Positions 35,776-44,683 of a stretch of DNA of 64,000 nt are shown piece after piece; position 1 is the first letter of the stretch; every line of letters begins with the position of its first letter. The notes beneath the pieces are model-generated. The model made no database searches. It saw nothing but the letters and a program-made list of their open reading frames with translations, and was not told the DNA's origin. The DNA is from Solidesulfovibrio magneticus RS-1. Its GTDB lineage: Bacteria; Desulfobacterota; Desulfovibrionia; Desulfovibrionales; Desulfovibrionaceae. The DNA is taken from NCBI RefSeq assembly GCF_000010665.1, contig NC_012796.1, positions 1,116,001-1,180,000 of the forward strand, read 5' to 3'. Both the position numbers and the translations under genes were made by a program.

Positions 35776-36260
35776 TCAACAAACCCCGTCACGGGAATTA
35801 CTGTAATTGAAACTCCGTAGCCTGGAACTGTAAATGATGTTGTGGCTGTTAGAACTTGTCCATTTGAATTGACGGGTCGTCCACGGTTGTCAAAATAAAC
35901 CGGACCACCTGATATTGATGTAGAACTAAAATTGCAAGTGTCTTTTGTCACTCCTGCTCTTTTAATTATCGCCGAATTTCCTGAAATCTCTAGAGACCAA
36001 TTTGCATCACCTGCCGTGGTTGTATAAGCATCAGACAATGATTTTGTTTGTGTTTTTCTCAAGCAAGATTTTAAATTTTGAGCATCAACAATTGCAGAAG
36101 AATTAGCATCTGTAAATCTTGGGATTGCCACCGCAGCTAATATTCCAAGAATGATGAGCGTTGCGACTATTTCAATTAAAGTAAATCCAAAGGACTCTCC
36201 TGTAAAATTAATGAAAATTTGGTTTTTTCGAACTGTATATGTTGGTATGCTTTGTCCCAT
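35772..36260 (-). CDS. Major-type pilin/pseudopilin, 162 aa
   Basis: An unusually long leader (24 residues) before 'FTLIEIVATLIILGILAAVA', then 'IPRFTDANSSAIVDAQNLK', a pattern of MSHA/GspG/H-type pilins. Two cysteines ('SCLRKTQ' and 'KDTCNFSS') could form a disulfide. GAGGA lies before the ATG. It overlaps the upstream small gene by 53 bases. Leader length needs checking; no other start is visible. Confidence 0.78.
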   Translation of the reverse strand: MGQSIPTYTVRKNQIFINFTGESFGFTLIEIVATLIILGILAAVAIPRFTDANSSAIVDAQNLKSCLRKTQTKSLSDAYTTTAGDANWSLEISGNSAIIKRAGVTKDTCNFSSTSISGGPVYFDNRGRPVNSNGQVLTATTSFTVPGYGVSITVIPVTGFVE

Positions 36261-36540
36261 ATGATTCCTCTGCGCTTAATAATCTGTGCAAGACTTCGGT
36301 GGCTTTTGTTATTTCTGAGTTTAGTAAAAATTCGTAAATCTGATTAGTTTGATTCGGGTAAGGAAAAAGATACTGTTTTAACAGTTGAAGTTTTTTTTCT
36401 TGGTAAAATATATCATAATCATCGTTTATTAATATGTATATTTTTGTAAAATAGATGCAAATTGCTATTTTTGTTTTTTCTGTATGGAGTGACTTGTCTC
36501 CAAAAATATTGTAAATAGCAAACAGTAAAGGATTTTTCAT
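36208..36540 (-). CDS. Small helical protein of the island family, 110 aa
   Basis: First gene of the pseudopilin operon. Its middle ('TKIAICIYFTKIYILINDDYDIF' region and 'QIYEFLLNSEITKATEVLHRLL') aligns by eye with the proteins at 38055-38429, 48170-48517 and 52082-52426: a K-x-x-[hydrophobic]-x-Y-F pattern, an aromatic patch, then I-Y and a terminal L-x-x-L helix. No known family recognised. It is AT-rich and overlaps the pilin gene by 53 bases. Confidence 0.6.
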   Translation of the reverse strand: MKNPLLFAIYNIFGDKSLHTEKTKIAICIYFTKIYILINDDYDIFYQEKKLQLLKQYLFPYPNQTNQIYEFLLNSEITKATEVLHRLLSAEESYGTKHTNIYSSKKPNFH

Positions 36541-37068
36541 TTTAGTGAAGAATAATTTAAATCTGTTGCGGCTCGTGTCAAAAGGTCTCCTGGGGGAAAA
36601 GCTAGGGCCTCAATATTCCGTTGGAAGAGTTTGAACTGTTTGCTGAGAAAAAAATCAACATTGCTGATATTTAAAAGTCCAGTCTACTAGAACTTTTGAA
36701 ATATGACTGATAAGTAGGAAACTAATCAATTAGGTGGTGGATGACATTTCGGAGCAAAATCACACGTGTCCAATGGCAGGATCCTGCCATTTTTCACCCC
36801 CAATTGGGGGGGATTTTCTTGATACGGCCTATATCTCTGAATTGCAGGACGCTGCATTTTCAGTCGATGGGGCAGTTAAATTGGTCTGGACCGACCTGAG
36901 AAATGACATAGTGTTCTGCAAACTTCTCCTATCCATTGATTCAGTTTTTGGTCTTGTTATGGCGAGTGACTGATGTTTCAGCATGTCTATCTGTTGTAAA
37001 AGCAACGTCTTAACTGCTCGATTCGCCTCGTATATATAAAGCATTTAGAAGAATGATTAATTTTTAAA
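36541..37068. repeat. Spacer with partial GC-rich repeat and palindromes
   Basis: No gene. It contains a short remnant of the GC-rich repeat (about 36578-36650), an imperfect TCCAGTCTACTAGA palindrome (36667), ATGGCAG-GATC-CTGCCAT (36773-36790) and TGCAG-GACG-CTGCA (36843-36856). The order matches the spacers at 3180-3310 and 51690-51884. Confidence 0.6.
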
Positions 37069-37461
37069 CTAAATATTATTTCCAATGTTTAAGATAGCGC
37101 AAAGTTTTTTTGTGAGAGTTGCTTCGGTAAATGGTTTTACAATGTAGTTTGATGCTCCGGCTTGGACGGCTGTTATTATTTGAGGTTCTGTTGCTTCTGA
37201 AGTGACCATCAAAACAGGAGTATATTTCGGTTTTTGATCTTTCTTTATGGATTTTAAAAGATCTATGCCAGACATGTTAGGCATATTCCAGTCTAGAATA
37301 ATTAGATCGTAAGTATGAATATTTATTAGGTTGAGGGCAATCTTGCCATCTTCCGCATCATCGATTGACTTGACCCCAATTTTTCTCAGCATTGACTTGA
37401 TGATTTTACGCATAGTTGAAAAATCATCGACTACCAAGATTCGTAATTTAGCTATATTCAT
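37069..37461 (-). CDS. cheY: CheY-type chemotaxis response regulator, 130 aa
   Basis: A complete single receiver close to chemotaxis CheY: 'RILVVDDFSTMRKI', Asp in 'LIILDWNMPNMSG', Thr in 'VLMVTSEA' and Lys in 'YIVKPFTE'. CheY-P normally binds the flagellar switch. It is 23 bases downstream of a cheX-like gene, so the pair is an operon (phosphatase plus regulator). The ribosome site GGAAAG is moderate. Confidence 0.9.
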   Translation of the reverse strand: MNIAKLRILVVDDFSTMRKIIKSMLRKIGVKSIDDAEDGKIALNLINIHTYDLIILDWNMPNMSGIDLLKSIKKDQKPKYTPVLMVTSEATEPQIITAVQAGASNYIVKPFTEATLTKKLCAILNIGNNI

Positions 37462-37484
37462 GACTTAACTTTCCAATACTTGGT

Positions 37485-37973
37485 TTAAACCTTTGAGGAG
37501 TGACATCCTTCGAAAGAAAATTCAACTGAAAAATTTCCATGAGAAGTTGAAAATGGAATTGCTATGATTGTGCAGGTTGTCATATGCTCGATTCTGTGGT
37601 GGTCGCCTACAATAATGGTCGGTGTTGATGCGGTTAGGTTTAGTCCAATTTGTGATAGTTGTGCCCGAGCTTGTCCAGAAATCATATTCGTAAGCTCGCC
37701 GACTGTATCCATTGCATCTTTAACAACATCTTCTATGTCGTCGCCGATCATGTTTTTCAAGATGTTTATTGCACATTTCTTCGAAAATGATAGCGCAATG
37801 CTGCCGTTCTTTGTGCCTGTCAATCCAACGACTGCAGATATATCTCCTGTCGCAGCTGTTCCTTTTTTAATAAAAGGGGTTCCTGGGGTAGGAGAAATTT
37901 GGGCCATAGTAGAGAGAACATGTTTTGTTGCTTGGATAAATGGCATTGCAATATTCAAATCATAGGTGTCCAT
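37485..37973 (-). CDS. CheX/CheC-family chemotaxis phosphatase, 162 aa
   Basis: A CheX-like protein: 'AVVGLTGTKNGSIALSFSKK', 'DTVGELTNMISGQARAQL' with the acidic E and N that define the CheX/CheC phosphatase active site ('E-L-x-N-M-I-S-G'), and a closing 'GNFSVEFSF'. These enzymes dephosphorylate CheY-P. It forms an operon with the cheY gene below it and follows a small helical protein gene (38055-38429). Confidence 0.82.
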   Translation of the reverse strand: MDTYDLNIAMPFIQATKHVLSTMAQISPTPGTPFIKKGTAATGDISAVVGLTGTKNGSIALSFSKKCAINILKNMIGDDIEDVVKDAMDTVGELTNMISGQARAQLSQIGLNLTASTPTIIVGDHHRIEHMTTCTIIAIPFSTSHGNFSVEFSFEGCHSSKV

Positions 37974-38054
37974 TTTTTGTCCCTTTTTGCAAATAGCTGG
38001 TTGGTGTGGAAAAAAGTTGTTATATTGTTAGTTGTGTAATTGATTGATGTAGCA

Positions 38055-38429
38055 TTACTGTTGCTGTGTAGAGTCAGGCGTCTGCATTTTTAAGTAAATT
38101 TCCAGGCAAAGCTCAACAACGATCTCTGAAAATAATTTTCCTAGAAGTTCATACTTTTTTGACACATAAAGATTATACACTTCTTTTACTAATTGACTGC
38201 TAGAGTGTATTTTTTTGAATATAGTTTCATCTCCTATTGCATGGCAAAGTATTGAGAATTGCTTGTGATTATATGTCATTACTTTTATGTAGTACAGCGA
38301 TAAGATTGAAATTTTTGTGTTTAGATCGATGTCCATCTTCAAAATGCTGTCTCCGTAATCATAAACTTCCGCACGATTTTTATTTATATCGTATGAGCTG
38401 TCGATGGTTGGTTTTGGTTTAATGTTCAT
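38055..38429 (-). CDS. Small helical protein of the island family, 124 aa
   Basis: Upstream of cheX/cheY with an 81-base gap. 'TKISILSLYYIKVMTYNHKQF', 'VKEVYNLYVSKKYELLGKLF' align by eye with the other family members. Predominantly helical, soluble, no cysteine pair. GGAGAG lies before the ATG. Function unknown; it may be an adaptor for the chemotaxis genes it neighbours. Confidence 0.62.
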   Translation of the reverse strand: MNIKPKPTIDSSYDINKNRAEVYDYGDSILKMDIDLNTKISILSLYYIKVMTYNHKQFSILCHAIGDETIFKKIHSSSQLVKEVYNLYVSKKYELLGKLFSEIVVELCLEIYLKMQTPDSTQQQ

Positions 38430-38801
38430 TCTCTTCTCTCCAATAGTTTTAGTTTTTTTAAAGCAGTTCTTAAGTTAATATTCCAAGTATAGTAACTTAT
38501 AATTATTTAGTATTTTTTTTGTTTAAATTTGTCTGCGTTGTCACGGTTCATAGAATTTGGCATTAAAGTTCTAACTTGTGATCACTTCTGAATGTTGATT
38601 TTTCTTGGGCTAAAGCATGAATTTTTTTGAAAATCAGATTGCAATTTCATGTGCAGATTTTAGTCTTTTATATTCCAGAGTTATAAAAATATTCAACAAG
38701 GCCTGTTATTGTAGAAGTTAGAGTGAAAAAATTTTTTATGCTTGAAATGATGATCATAACCAACGCCTCTAGATTGTTTCTGTTGGGTTTGGAACAGTTA
38801 A
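38430..38801. other. Spacer, nothing recognised
   Basis: AT-rich DNA between the small helical protein gene and the reconstructed end of the diguanylate cyclase. No palindrome, repeat or gene is seen. Confidence 0.5.
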
Positions 38802-39793
38802 TCATCCAATGGTTACACAGTTTTTCCCATTTTGCTTGCTTTTGTACAATGCAATATCGGCCCTGTTAAAAATTTTGTTAATAGTGTCATTTTTCTGTAT
38901 CCTAGTCGCGCCGCAAGACATCGTTGTGTTGATTAGAGTGTCTAGATGCCGAGTTTCTGAGACTGCAACAATTCTAAGAATTCTATCGCATATTTTTTAA
39001 GTTGCTCGTCGGAATCAATCTCAGGGAGGATAGCAAGAAACTCTTCACCACCCCATCTTCCTAGAAAATCGAAAGAGCGCAAAGAACCAGTAATCGTCTT
39101 AGAAATAATTTTTAGAATATCATCACCTACTGTGTGTCCGTAATTATCGTTGAATGTTTTGAAATTGTCGATGTCGAATAGAGCTATGGAAAAGTCCCAT
39201 CCGTATCTGTTAAATTCTAATATTTTACGCTCGATGGTTATGTCAATGTGCCGCCTATTTGAAATGCCAGTTAAATGATCGACTAAACTTTGCTTGTTAA
39301 GTATTTCTAATCTTTCTTTGCATCCAATATCATCTCCAATTTTTCTAAAAAACTCAATGGCCCCATATAGTTTGTTATTGATAATTAGCGGTGATGTTTC
39401 TATTTGTATAGGTACTCTGTGGCCATTTTTGTGATGCAAAAATACTTCAGATACTAATTTTTGATTTGTTTTAAGTGTTTGCATTAGCGGGCAAGCAGAT
39501 AGACATAAATTTAATCCACTGCTATCAACATGCTTTAAAATATTGTTGCTGCAAGTATTTCCTAAGACCTCTTCTCCTAAAAAACCAGTAATTTTTTCAG
39601 CTTCTTCGTTCCAAAATATTATTCTCATTTTTTTGTCGACTATGTAAACTCCGTCATGAACAGAATTCAAGATATCTTTACATAAAACTGGTAAAATGTT
39701 CTCGAAGAGCAAGATTGTTTTATTGTCCATAGCGGTCTGATCTTTACTCGGCACTAAAAAATGTATGAATACACTATTTTTAAGAGTTGGCAC
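38802..39793 (-). pseudogene. PAS-GGDEF diguanylate cyclase, frameshifted
   Basis: Two domains: PAS (about 35-150, 'DGVYIVDKKMRIIFWNEEAE') and GGDEF with active-site 'RWGGEEF' and an inhibitory site 'RSFD' five residues earlier. The frame stops at 38942, but a one-base shift near 38986-38989 restores the standard ending ('CGATRIQK', 'NRADIALYKSKQNGKN') down to a stop at 38802-38804. As it stands, the C-terminal third of the GGDEF domain is lost and cyclase activity is unlikely. A sequencing error cannot be excluded. A GTG at 39793 overlaps the stop of the receiver gene, suggesting coupling. Confidence 0.8.
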
Positions 39794-40151
39794 TAGAAAA
39801 TATTACACCTGTTGATGGCGTCAGTGAGATCTTCAGCGCGGAATGGTTTGGAAATTATCTTTGCAAATAGGTTGTTGTTTTCGTTGTCAGGTATTAATTT
39901 AGTATCTGTAGCTGTGACTGCAAGTATTGGAGTTTTTGCATTTTTTGTTTTTTTATCATTTTTGAGCTTTCTATCCCGTCCATTATTGGCATATTAATAT
40001 CCATCAAAATTACGTCGTAATTTATTAACTCCGAAAAGTGGAATGCTTCTTCACCGTTATGAGCAACAGTGACTTTATGCCCAAGTTTGGTCAAAAAGCG
40101 TATGTAGAAAACAATATTAATAGCATCATCTTCGGCGACAAGTATGTTCAT
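39793..40151 (-). pseudogene. Response regulator receiver, frameshifted
   Basis: Start MNILVAEDD (GGAG nine bases upstream). Phosphoacceptor Asp is in 'VILMDINMPIMDG'. Within a run of A (39940-39954 on the + strand) the frame shifts; in the other frame the expected end follows ('TPILAVTATDT', 'AKIISKPFRAEDL') to a stop at 39793-39795. It would be a 119-residue stand-alone receiver coupled to the downstream diguanylate cyclase. The Lys of the active site is lost from the current frame. Confidence 0.8.
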
Positions 40152-40334
40152 AATGGTTTTCTCCATCGCTGGCTTTGCTGTGTATGAATTTTGAAGAAAC
40201 CTTGATGGTTGCTGTATGAAATGTATGTGATTTGAATTGTTAAAGTCTTTTCTGGTCGGGTGGAAGTTGTCCTAGTATTTAATTCGTTAACACTCAGCTT
40301 TATTGTAGTCTATATCTCTGGGGGAATACTTATT

Positions 40335-40513
40335 ATGATCCAGCGGAATAGTTATGTTTATGATTTGAATTTGTTGCCTCTTTTTTTGGTTTTGGTTGAA
40401 CAAAAATATGTATCGCGAACTGCAGAAGCGGCTCATGTGACTCAGTCTTGTATGAGCAAAGTCTTTTTGAAAGCCCGAAATATTTTGATGATGAACTTCT
40501 TGTCCGGGATTAA
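40335..40513 (+). pseudogene. Remnant of a LysR-type regulator (HTH only)
   Basis: Residues 1-50 look like a LysR HTH ('LFLVLVEQKYVSRTAEAAHV', 'SCMSKVFLKARNI'). After that a one-base shift gives the normal continuation 'DDELLVRD' and then a stop. The effector domain is missing. The direct repeat at 40528 begins just after this point, so insertion of repeat DNA may have cut the gene. Confidence 0.65.
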
Positions 40514-40527
40514 TGGGAGAGTTAGGA

Positions 40528-41015
40528 CAAAGGCTATTTAAATCGGACATTGGGCCGAGGCTGGGATTCCCTGAGGTTTCGGGGGAGCCGGGGCAAAGGG
40601 GAAGGCCTCGCTGGAAAAGCCCCAGGACGGGGCCGGTAGAGAGCAGGGGAGGGGTATCCGAGGGGATGGGCTGACCCGGGGCAGGGGAGACGGGGCTGGA
40701 ATGTGTTCTAAGAGAAACTATCGATATCCCACAGAAGGTTACGTGATGCAGGAAGCTGCACTTTTTGATTTTTAGCAGATAGGGTAGTGAAAATGGAGTC
40801 GTGTTGTTAGAAGTTTTCTTCTGTAATCTCGGTTAAATCAATCGATTTTGATGAAATGTGCCGGAAATGATGGTGCTGGATGGCAGGAGTCTGCCATTTT
40901 TCGGTCCTGTTTTTTGTAAATGTGCGTGAAGCTGGCTGGCCTGGCTCAAGTCAGAGGGGGAGGGGAGTGGCTCTAATATAACCGTTAGATATAATGAACT
41001 TTATCAAATGCACGG
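40528..41015 (+). repeat. Direct repeat left of the C45 hydrolase (includes GC-rich copy A5)
   Basis: Nearly matches 42400-42945. It begins GGACAAAGGCTAT, contains the GC-rich repeat (40545-40715), palindromes TGCAG-GAAG-CTGCA (40747-40760) and ATGGCAG-GAGT-CTGCCAT (40880-40897), and a long identical tail (GAAATGTGCCGGAAATGATG onward). No gene in it. Confidence 0.8.
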
Positions 41016-41082
41016 TTATCCGCGTTTTAGGGTAAGATTAAAAGTGATGTCTGTGACGACCTCGCGGTTAAAAATACCAATA

Positions 41083-42300
41083 TTAGAAAGGACTTGATGC
41101 AAAAACTTGAGTATAAGTAGGATGTGGAGGGTTTCCGCTGGTTGGCCCAAAATTTGCGACTAATTCTAAAGAACCCATGTCTAAAATATAAGATTGAAGT
41201 GTTGGGTAATCGTTTGTCGCTCGATAAATTGCGCCTGAATTTTTAGCGATCCCGTCAGATCCAGCGTAAGACATTATACTCTGCATATCTTGCATATTAA
41301 TAGATCCTTGTGACAATAAGTCGCCGCTAAGCAGCGAGCTATAACTTGCAAAGCGTTTTGTATTTGAAGGCTCTCCGGTGAATTCATCCGTTGTGCCTGG
41401 GAGTAGAAAAGAATTAACGGCTACAACGGTGTTTGGAATCTCCCAAGTAGCGCCATCACGAAGAACGGAAGAGCTTGTTCGAAGCCCGCGAGATGAAGGA
41501 TGTTCAAGATCATTTTCAAGGACAACTGCAGAGTTTGTGTCGGCAAGAAATGCAATGTAAGAATGGGTGTCTTGTTGTCCTAACAGGTAGTAGCTAACTC
41601 CTCCGATGCTATCAAAGTGTTCAAAGGCATACCGAAAATCTGATGGGTAAGAATTAGCTCCAACTGTTGTGAAGTAGCCTTGCTTCATGTCGCTATCAAG
41701 TAGAGCTCCAGAAATATGGTTTTCACTAAATACGGATGCAGGGAACAGCTGGCCAAGAAATCCTATGCCGACAATATCATAGGTAGAGTCGTTATTTAGA
41801 TAGATCTGCACATTGTGTAGCTCGGAAGTGCCTGGTATATCATACCAATCAAAATTTCGCCCAACGATTGTTGAGCCTGTGGCTGAAGCGTTTCCATAAA
41901 CTGCGGCAGCGGAGCAACTGCCAGGGTCGATGACATCATGCATAACTTCGTATACTAATAGTTCGTTTGAAGACAATATACCATCGCCAAGTTTGTCAAT
42001 TGGATAATTAAAAATAGTAATCATGCCCGCCATTTCGTCTTTGTATTGTTGGGGCATGTTTGAAATAAGATTATATGACCTCGTAATGAGGGTGGAAAGC
42101 TCTGGTGTCTCCGGTGCGGATTTCGCGGAAAGATATAAAAAGTTGTCGACAGTGGCACCGAAAGTTGGCAAAGTATCAACTATTGCTTGGGCATAGGCTT
42201 GTCCTACTTCAAAATGTGAACCTTTTGAGAAGTCTAGTGTAGTTCTGTAGTAAAGATTGTCAATGTAATCTATTGTAGCGAGTGAATTGTCGGTTGACAT
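41083..42300 (-). CDS. C45/Ntn-hydrolase-like protein, 405 aa
   Basis: Resembles the C45 autoproteolytic acyltransferase / linear-amide C-N hydrolase group: a likely catalytic Cys in 'GSCSAAAVYG' followed by 'GSTIVGRNFDWYD' (about 105-135). These enzymes cleave or transfer acyl groups on amides after self-processing. There is no signal peptide, so it should act in the cytoplasm unless the start is wrong. The frame extends upstream through repeat DNA, but MSTDNS (42300) with GGGAG five bases before is the best start. It is flanked by direct repeats of about 500 bp, as if carried as a cassette. The substrate is unknown. Confidence 0.7.
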   Translation of the reverse strand: MSTDNSLATIDYIDNLYYRTTLDFSKGSHFEVGQAYAQAIVDTLPTFGATVDNFLYLSAKSAPETPELSTLITRSYNLISNMPQQYKDEMAGMITIFNYPIDKLGDGILSSNELLVYEVMHDVIDPGSCSAAAVYGNASATGSTIVGRNFDWYDIPGTSELHNVQIYLNNDSTYDIVGIGFLGQLFPASVFSENHISGALLDSDMKQGYFTTVGANSYPSDFRYAFEHFDSIGGVSYYLLGQQDTHSYIAFLADTNSAVVLENDLEHPSSRGLRTSSSVLRDGATWEIPNTVVAVNSFLLPGTTDEFTGEPSNTKRFASYSSLLSGDLLSQGSINMQDMQSIMSYAGSDGIAKNSGAIYRATNDYPTLQSYILDMGSLELVANFGPTSGNPPHPTYTQVFASSPF

Positions 42301-42399
42301 GGCGTCTCCCATTGTTGAGTAGTTTTTAAATAACATTTTAGCTGCCAACTTCAACTGTTTTTTTTGTTGTATGTAGCGGTAGTTTAGTAAATTTAGGAC

Positions 42400-42945
42400 A
42401 AAGGCTATTGAAATCGGACATTGGGCCGAGGCTGGGATTCCCTGAGGTTTCGGGGGAGCCGGGGCAAAGGGGAAGGCCCATCTGGGAAAACCCCAGGACG
42501 GTGCCGGTAGAGAGTAGGGAGGGGTGTCCGAGGAAAGAGTCCAACCCCAGATTTCCCCCAAGGGTTGCCTGATCTGTTTTCATAAAGAAACTATCGATAT
42601 TTTAGGTAGTTCTGCGGTGCAGGAAGCTGCACTTTTTGATTTTCTGCAGATTGGGTAGGAAATCGGTCTGTTGGGAGTGTAGTAATAGTGTCTGTCGTTA
42701 GAAGTTTTCTTCTGTAATCTCGGTTAAATCAATTGATTTTGATGAAATGTGCCGGAAATGATGGTGCTGGATGGCAGGAGTCTGCCATTTTTCGGTCCTG
42801 TTTTTTGTAAATGTGCGTGAAGCTGGCTGGCCTGGCTCAAGTCAGAGGGGGAGGGGAGTGGCTCCAGTGTAACTGTCAGATATGATGAACTTTATCAAAT
42901 GCGAGGTTATTCACGTTTTTGAAGCGACCTAAGTGTGAATTAAGG
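42400..42945 (+). repeat. Direct repeat right of the C45 hydrolase (includes GC-rich copy A6)
   Basis: Partner of 40528-41015. GC-rich repeat at 42410-42580, palindromes at 42618-42631 (TGCAG-GAAG-CTGCA) and 42771-42788 (ATGGCAG-GAGT-CTGCCAT). With 42301-42399 and 42946-43069 it makes a gene-free stretch of about 770 bases. Confidence 0.8.
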
Positions 42946-43069
42946 TGATGAATTCAACCTCGCCGTTATCGATTCTGGCAAAACCTCGTGATCGATTGTA
43001 TTGACATTCTTTGTAGTTTGTATAAGTTCTGCTCAGAAGTTTTGACCTCAAAACGAAGGAGTTCTACCC

Positions 43070-43390
43070 ATGCCTGGAAAAGAATCGAAATTCGACGCGA
43101 TGAAACTTCGTACCATGATCACCGAAGTGAAGACCGCTCAGCAAATCATGGATGCTTTTGGAATCAACAAGATTACTTTGAAGTCTCATCTCCTAAAACT
43201 CATGCAAATGGATCAAAAGTTCTATCGAATCGAAGGGATGGATGAGAGAACCGTGTCGGGAAATGTGAAGTTTTCAAAAAATGGACTGCGGTTGTCTCCG
43301 ACCCTTTTGGGGAACTATGGTTTCGAAATCGGGGATGAATTTAAAGTGTCGAGCCTAGAAGAAGGGCGGATCGTTTTGGAAAAGAAGTAG
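43070..43390 (+). CDS. HTH / AbrB-like small protein, 106 aa (paralogue)
   Basis: Same plan as the protein at 15326-15688: HTH-like 'TAQQIMDAFGINKITLKSHL' (about 24-43) and an AbrB-like end 'FEIGDEFKVSSLEEGRIVLE'. AAGGAG is eight bases before ATG and a good terminator follows (43413-43452). The sequence is conserved in layout but clearly diverged. Probably a DNA-binding regulator; its targets are unknown. Confidence 0.72.
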   Translation: MPGKESKFDAMKLRTMITEVKTAQQIMDAFGINKITLKSHLLKLMQMDQKFYRIEGMDERTVSGNVKFSKNGLRLSPTLLGNYGFEIGDEFKVSSLEEGRIVLEKK

Positions 43391-43412
43391 TTTGATAAGC
43401 TAATGAAAAGTA

Positions 43413-43452
43413 AAGGCCCATATAGCCCAATAACTTGGGTGTGGGCTTTTAC
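43413..43452. terminator. Bidirectional terminator between converging genes
   Basis: AAAGGCCCA / TGTGGGCTTTT arms with an inner CCAA / TTGG stem, T-rich on both strands. It separates the HTH/AbrB-like gene (+) from the receiver at 43449-43826 (-), whose stop overlaps the hairpin end. Confidence 0.7.
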
Positions 43453-43826
43453 TCTTTTGTTGTTAGGATTGAATCTAGGGTTGAAAGAAGAGTCTCTCTA
43501 GTTAATGGTTTTTGTAGAATAAGATTAAATATTGTTCGCTGTTTATCATGCTTATCTTCAAATGCTTCGGATGATGCAAGTATTGTGTATGGATATTTGA
43601 TATTAAGTTTTAGACAAGTTGTTTTTACTTTTAGGGCAAATTCAAGGCCGGTTACGTTCGGCATAAAGTAGTCGGTTATAATTATTTTGTAAGCATTCTT
43701 AATAAGCAATTCAATCGCGATGTTGGTGTCATTGGTAGTGTGAGGATTATATCTAGTTGACTCTAGATATACCTTGTATAAATAGAGCATGCTGATATCG
43801 TCATCGACAAATAATATGTTGATCAT
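43449..43826 (-). CDS. Stand-alone receiver protein, 125 aa
   Basis: Receiver fold with 'INILFVDDDISML', Asp in 'IIITDYFMPNVTG', Ser in 'TILASSEAF' (in place of the usual Thr) and Lys in 'LILQKPLT'. No output domain. It is last in a minus-strand run of signalling genes from 48517. Confidence 0.85.
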   Translation of the reverse strand: MINILFVDDDISMLYLYKVYLESTRYNPHTTNDTNIAIELLIKNAYKIIITDYFMPNVTGLEFALKVKTTCLKLNIKYPYTILASSEAFEDKHDKQRTIFNLILQKPLTRETLLSTLDSILTTKE

Positions 43827-43869
43827 TGTGTGTTTTTAGTAGTTTAAATTTGATGAATGATGATTTGGT

Positions 43870-44228
43870 TTAGTTGTTGAGTTCTAAAATATTTTTCATA
43901 ATATAAAAGCCAACATATATGAAATTTGTTTCTGTCGATGTGGAAATAATTGTGATAATGCAATGTGCCAAAACATGTGCGATAGCTGCCTTGTAGATTG
44001 TGAAAGTGGTTATTCTCAGGATGTTGTTTTTACGAATGTCTTTTAAATAACTTGGATCAACGTGGTCGGTAATATCTGAATATTGTTTAGCCGTATTAGA
44101 TTGTGACTGAAAAACTTCTGATATAACTTTATAAAAAGTGTTGAGCTAAATGAAGATTGTTCTCGTTTTGAACATAAGATTGAGTTTTTAATTGAATTAA
44201 AAAACCTTTGCTTCATCTCGTCATTCAA
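43870..44228 (-). pseudogene. Small protein gene with a frameshift
   Basis: MNDEMKQRFFNSIKN starts in the ATGA overlap with the receiver stop (44225), a sign of a real coupled gene. The frame runs off, but one base of shift in the T-run near 44131-44139 gives a long continuation ('DPSYLKDIRKNNILRI', 'AAIAHVLAHCIITIIS', 'GFYIMKNILELNN') to a stop at 43870-43872. The reconstructed protein has about 118 residues with a hydrophobic C-terminus. No family recognised; the size resembles the small helical family but the alignment is poor. Confidence 0.5.
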
Positions 44229-44644
44229 GAACGGCTTGTAGTTTTTTCGTTAGTTTGTTTAAGTAGTAATATTTCATCTATGCACTCCAGTAGTTGGGCA
44301 TGCTCAATGGGTTTTTGTACTACTCTGTCGACGCCCGCTCTGAATATCTTTTCTAAATTTTGTGCGCGATGGTCAACGGCGGTGATTATAATAATTGGTG
44401 GGTAATTGCCGTTTGTGTTGTTCGATATAAACCGCATTTTTCTTGCTGTTTCAGCGCCATCTAGTTCTGGCATAACAAGATCCATTATTATTAGATCAAA
44501 TTCATTTTTGGAGTATATTTCCAGGGCTTCTTTGCCGTCTTTAGCGGGATGAACCACATAGCCTTTTTTGCTAAAGAAGCGATAAAGTGCAATTCTGTTG
44601 ATAAGGTCATCTTCGACGAGAAGGATTGATACTGTAGTTTTCAT
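44225..44644 (-). CDS. Stand-alone receiver protein, 139 aa
   Basis: Complete receiver: 'ILLVEDDLINR', Asp in 'LIIMDLVMPELDG', Thr in 'IIIITAVDH', Lys in 'VVQKPIE'. It resembles the receivers of hybrid kinases more than CheY. It is 39 bases downstream of the hybrid kinase at 44684-46801, so it is probably the second output of that phosphorelay. Confidence 0.87.
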   Translation of the reverse strand: MKTTVSILLVEDDLINRIALYRFFSKKGYVVHPAKDGKEALEIYSKNEFDLIIMDLVMPELDGAETARKMRFISNNTNGNYPPIIIITAVDHRAQNLEKIFRAGVDRVVQKPIEHAQLLECIDEILLLKQTNEKTTSRS

Positions 44645-44683
44645 AATTTGTAGAATGGTTTATAATGTCCCGTGGTGCCATTT

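Noticed and set aside
42301..42561. Longer start for the C45-like hydrolase
   Set aside because: The extension reads through the GC-rich repeat; MSTDNS has a good ribosome site.
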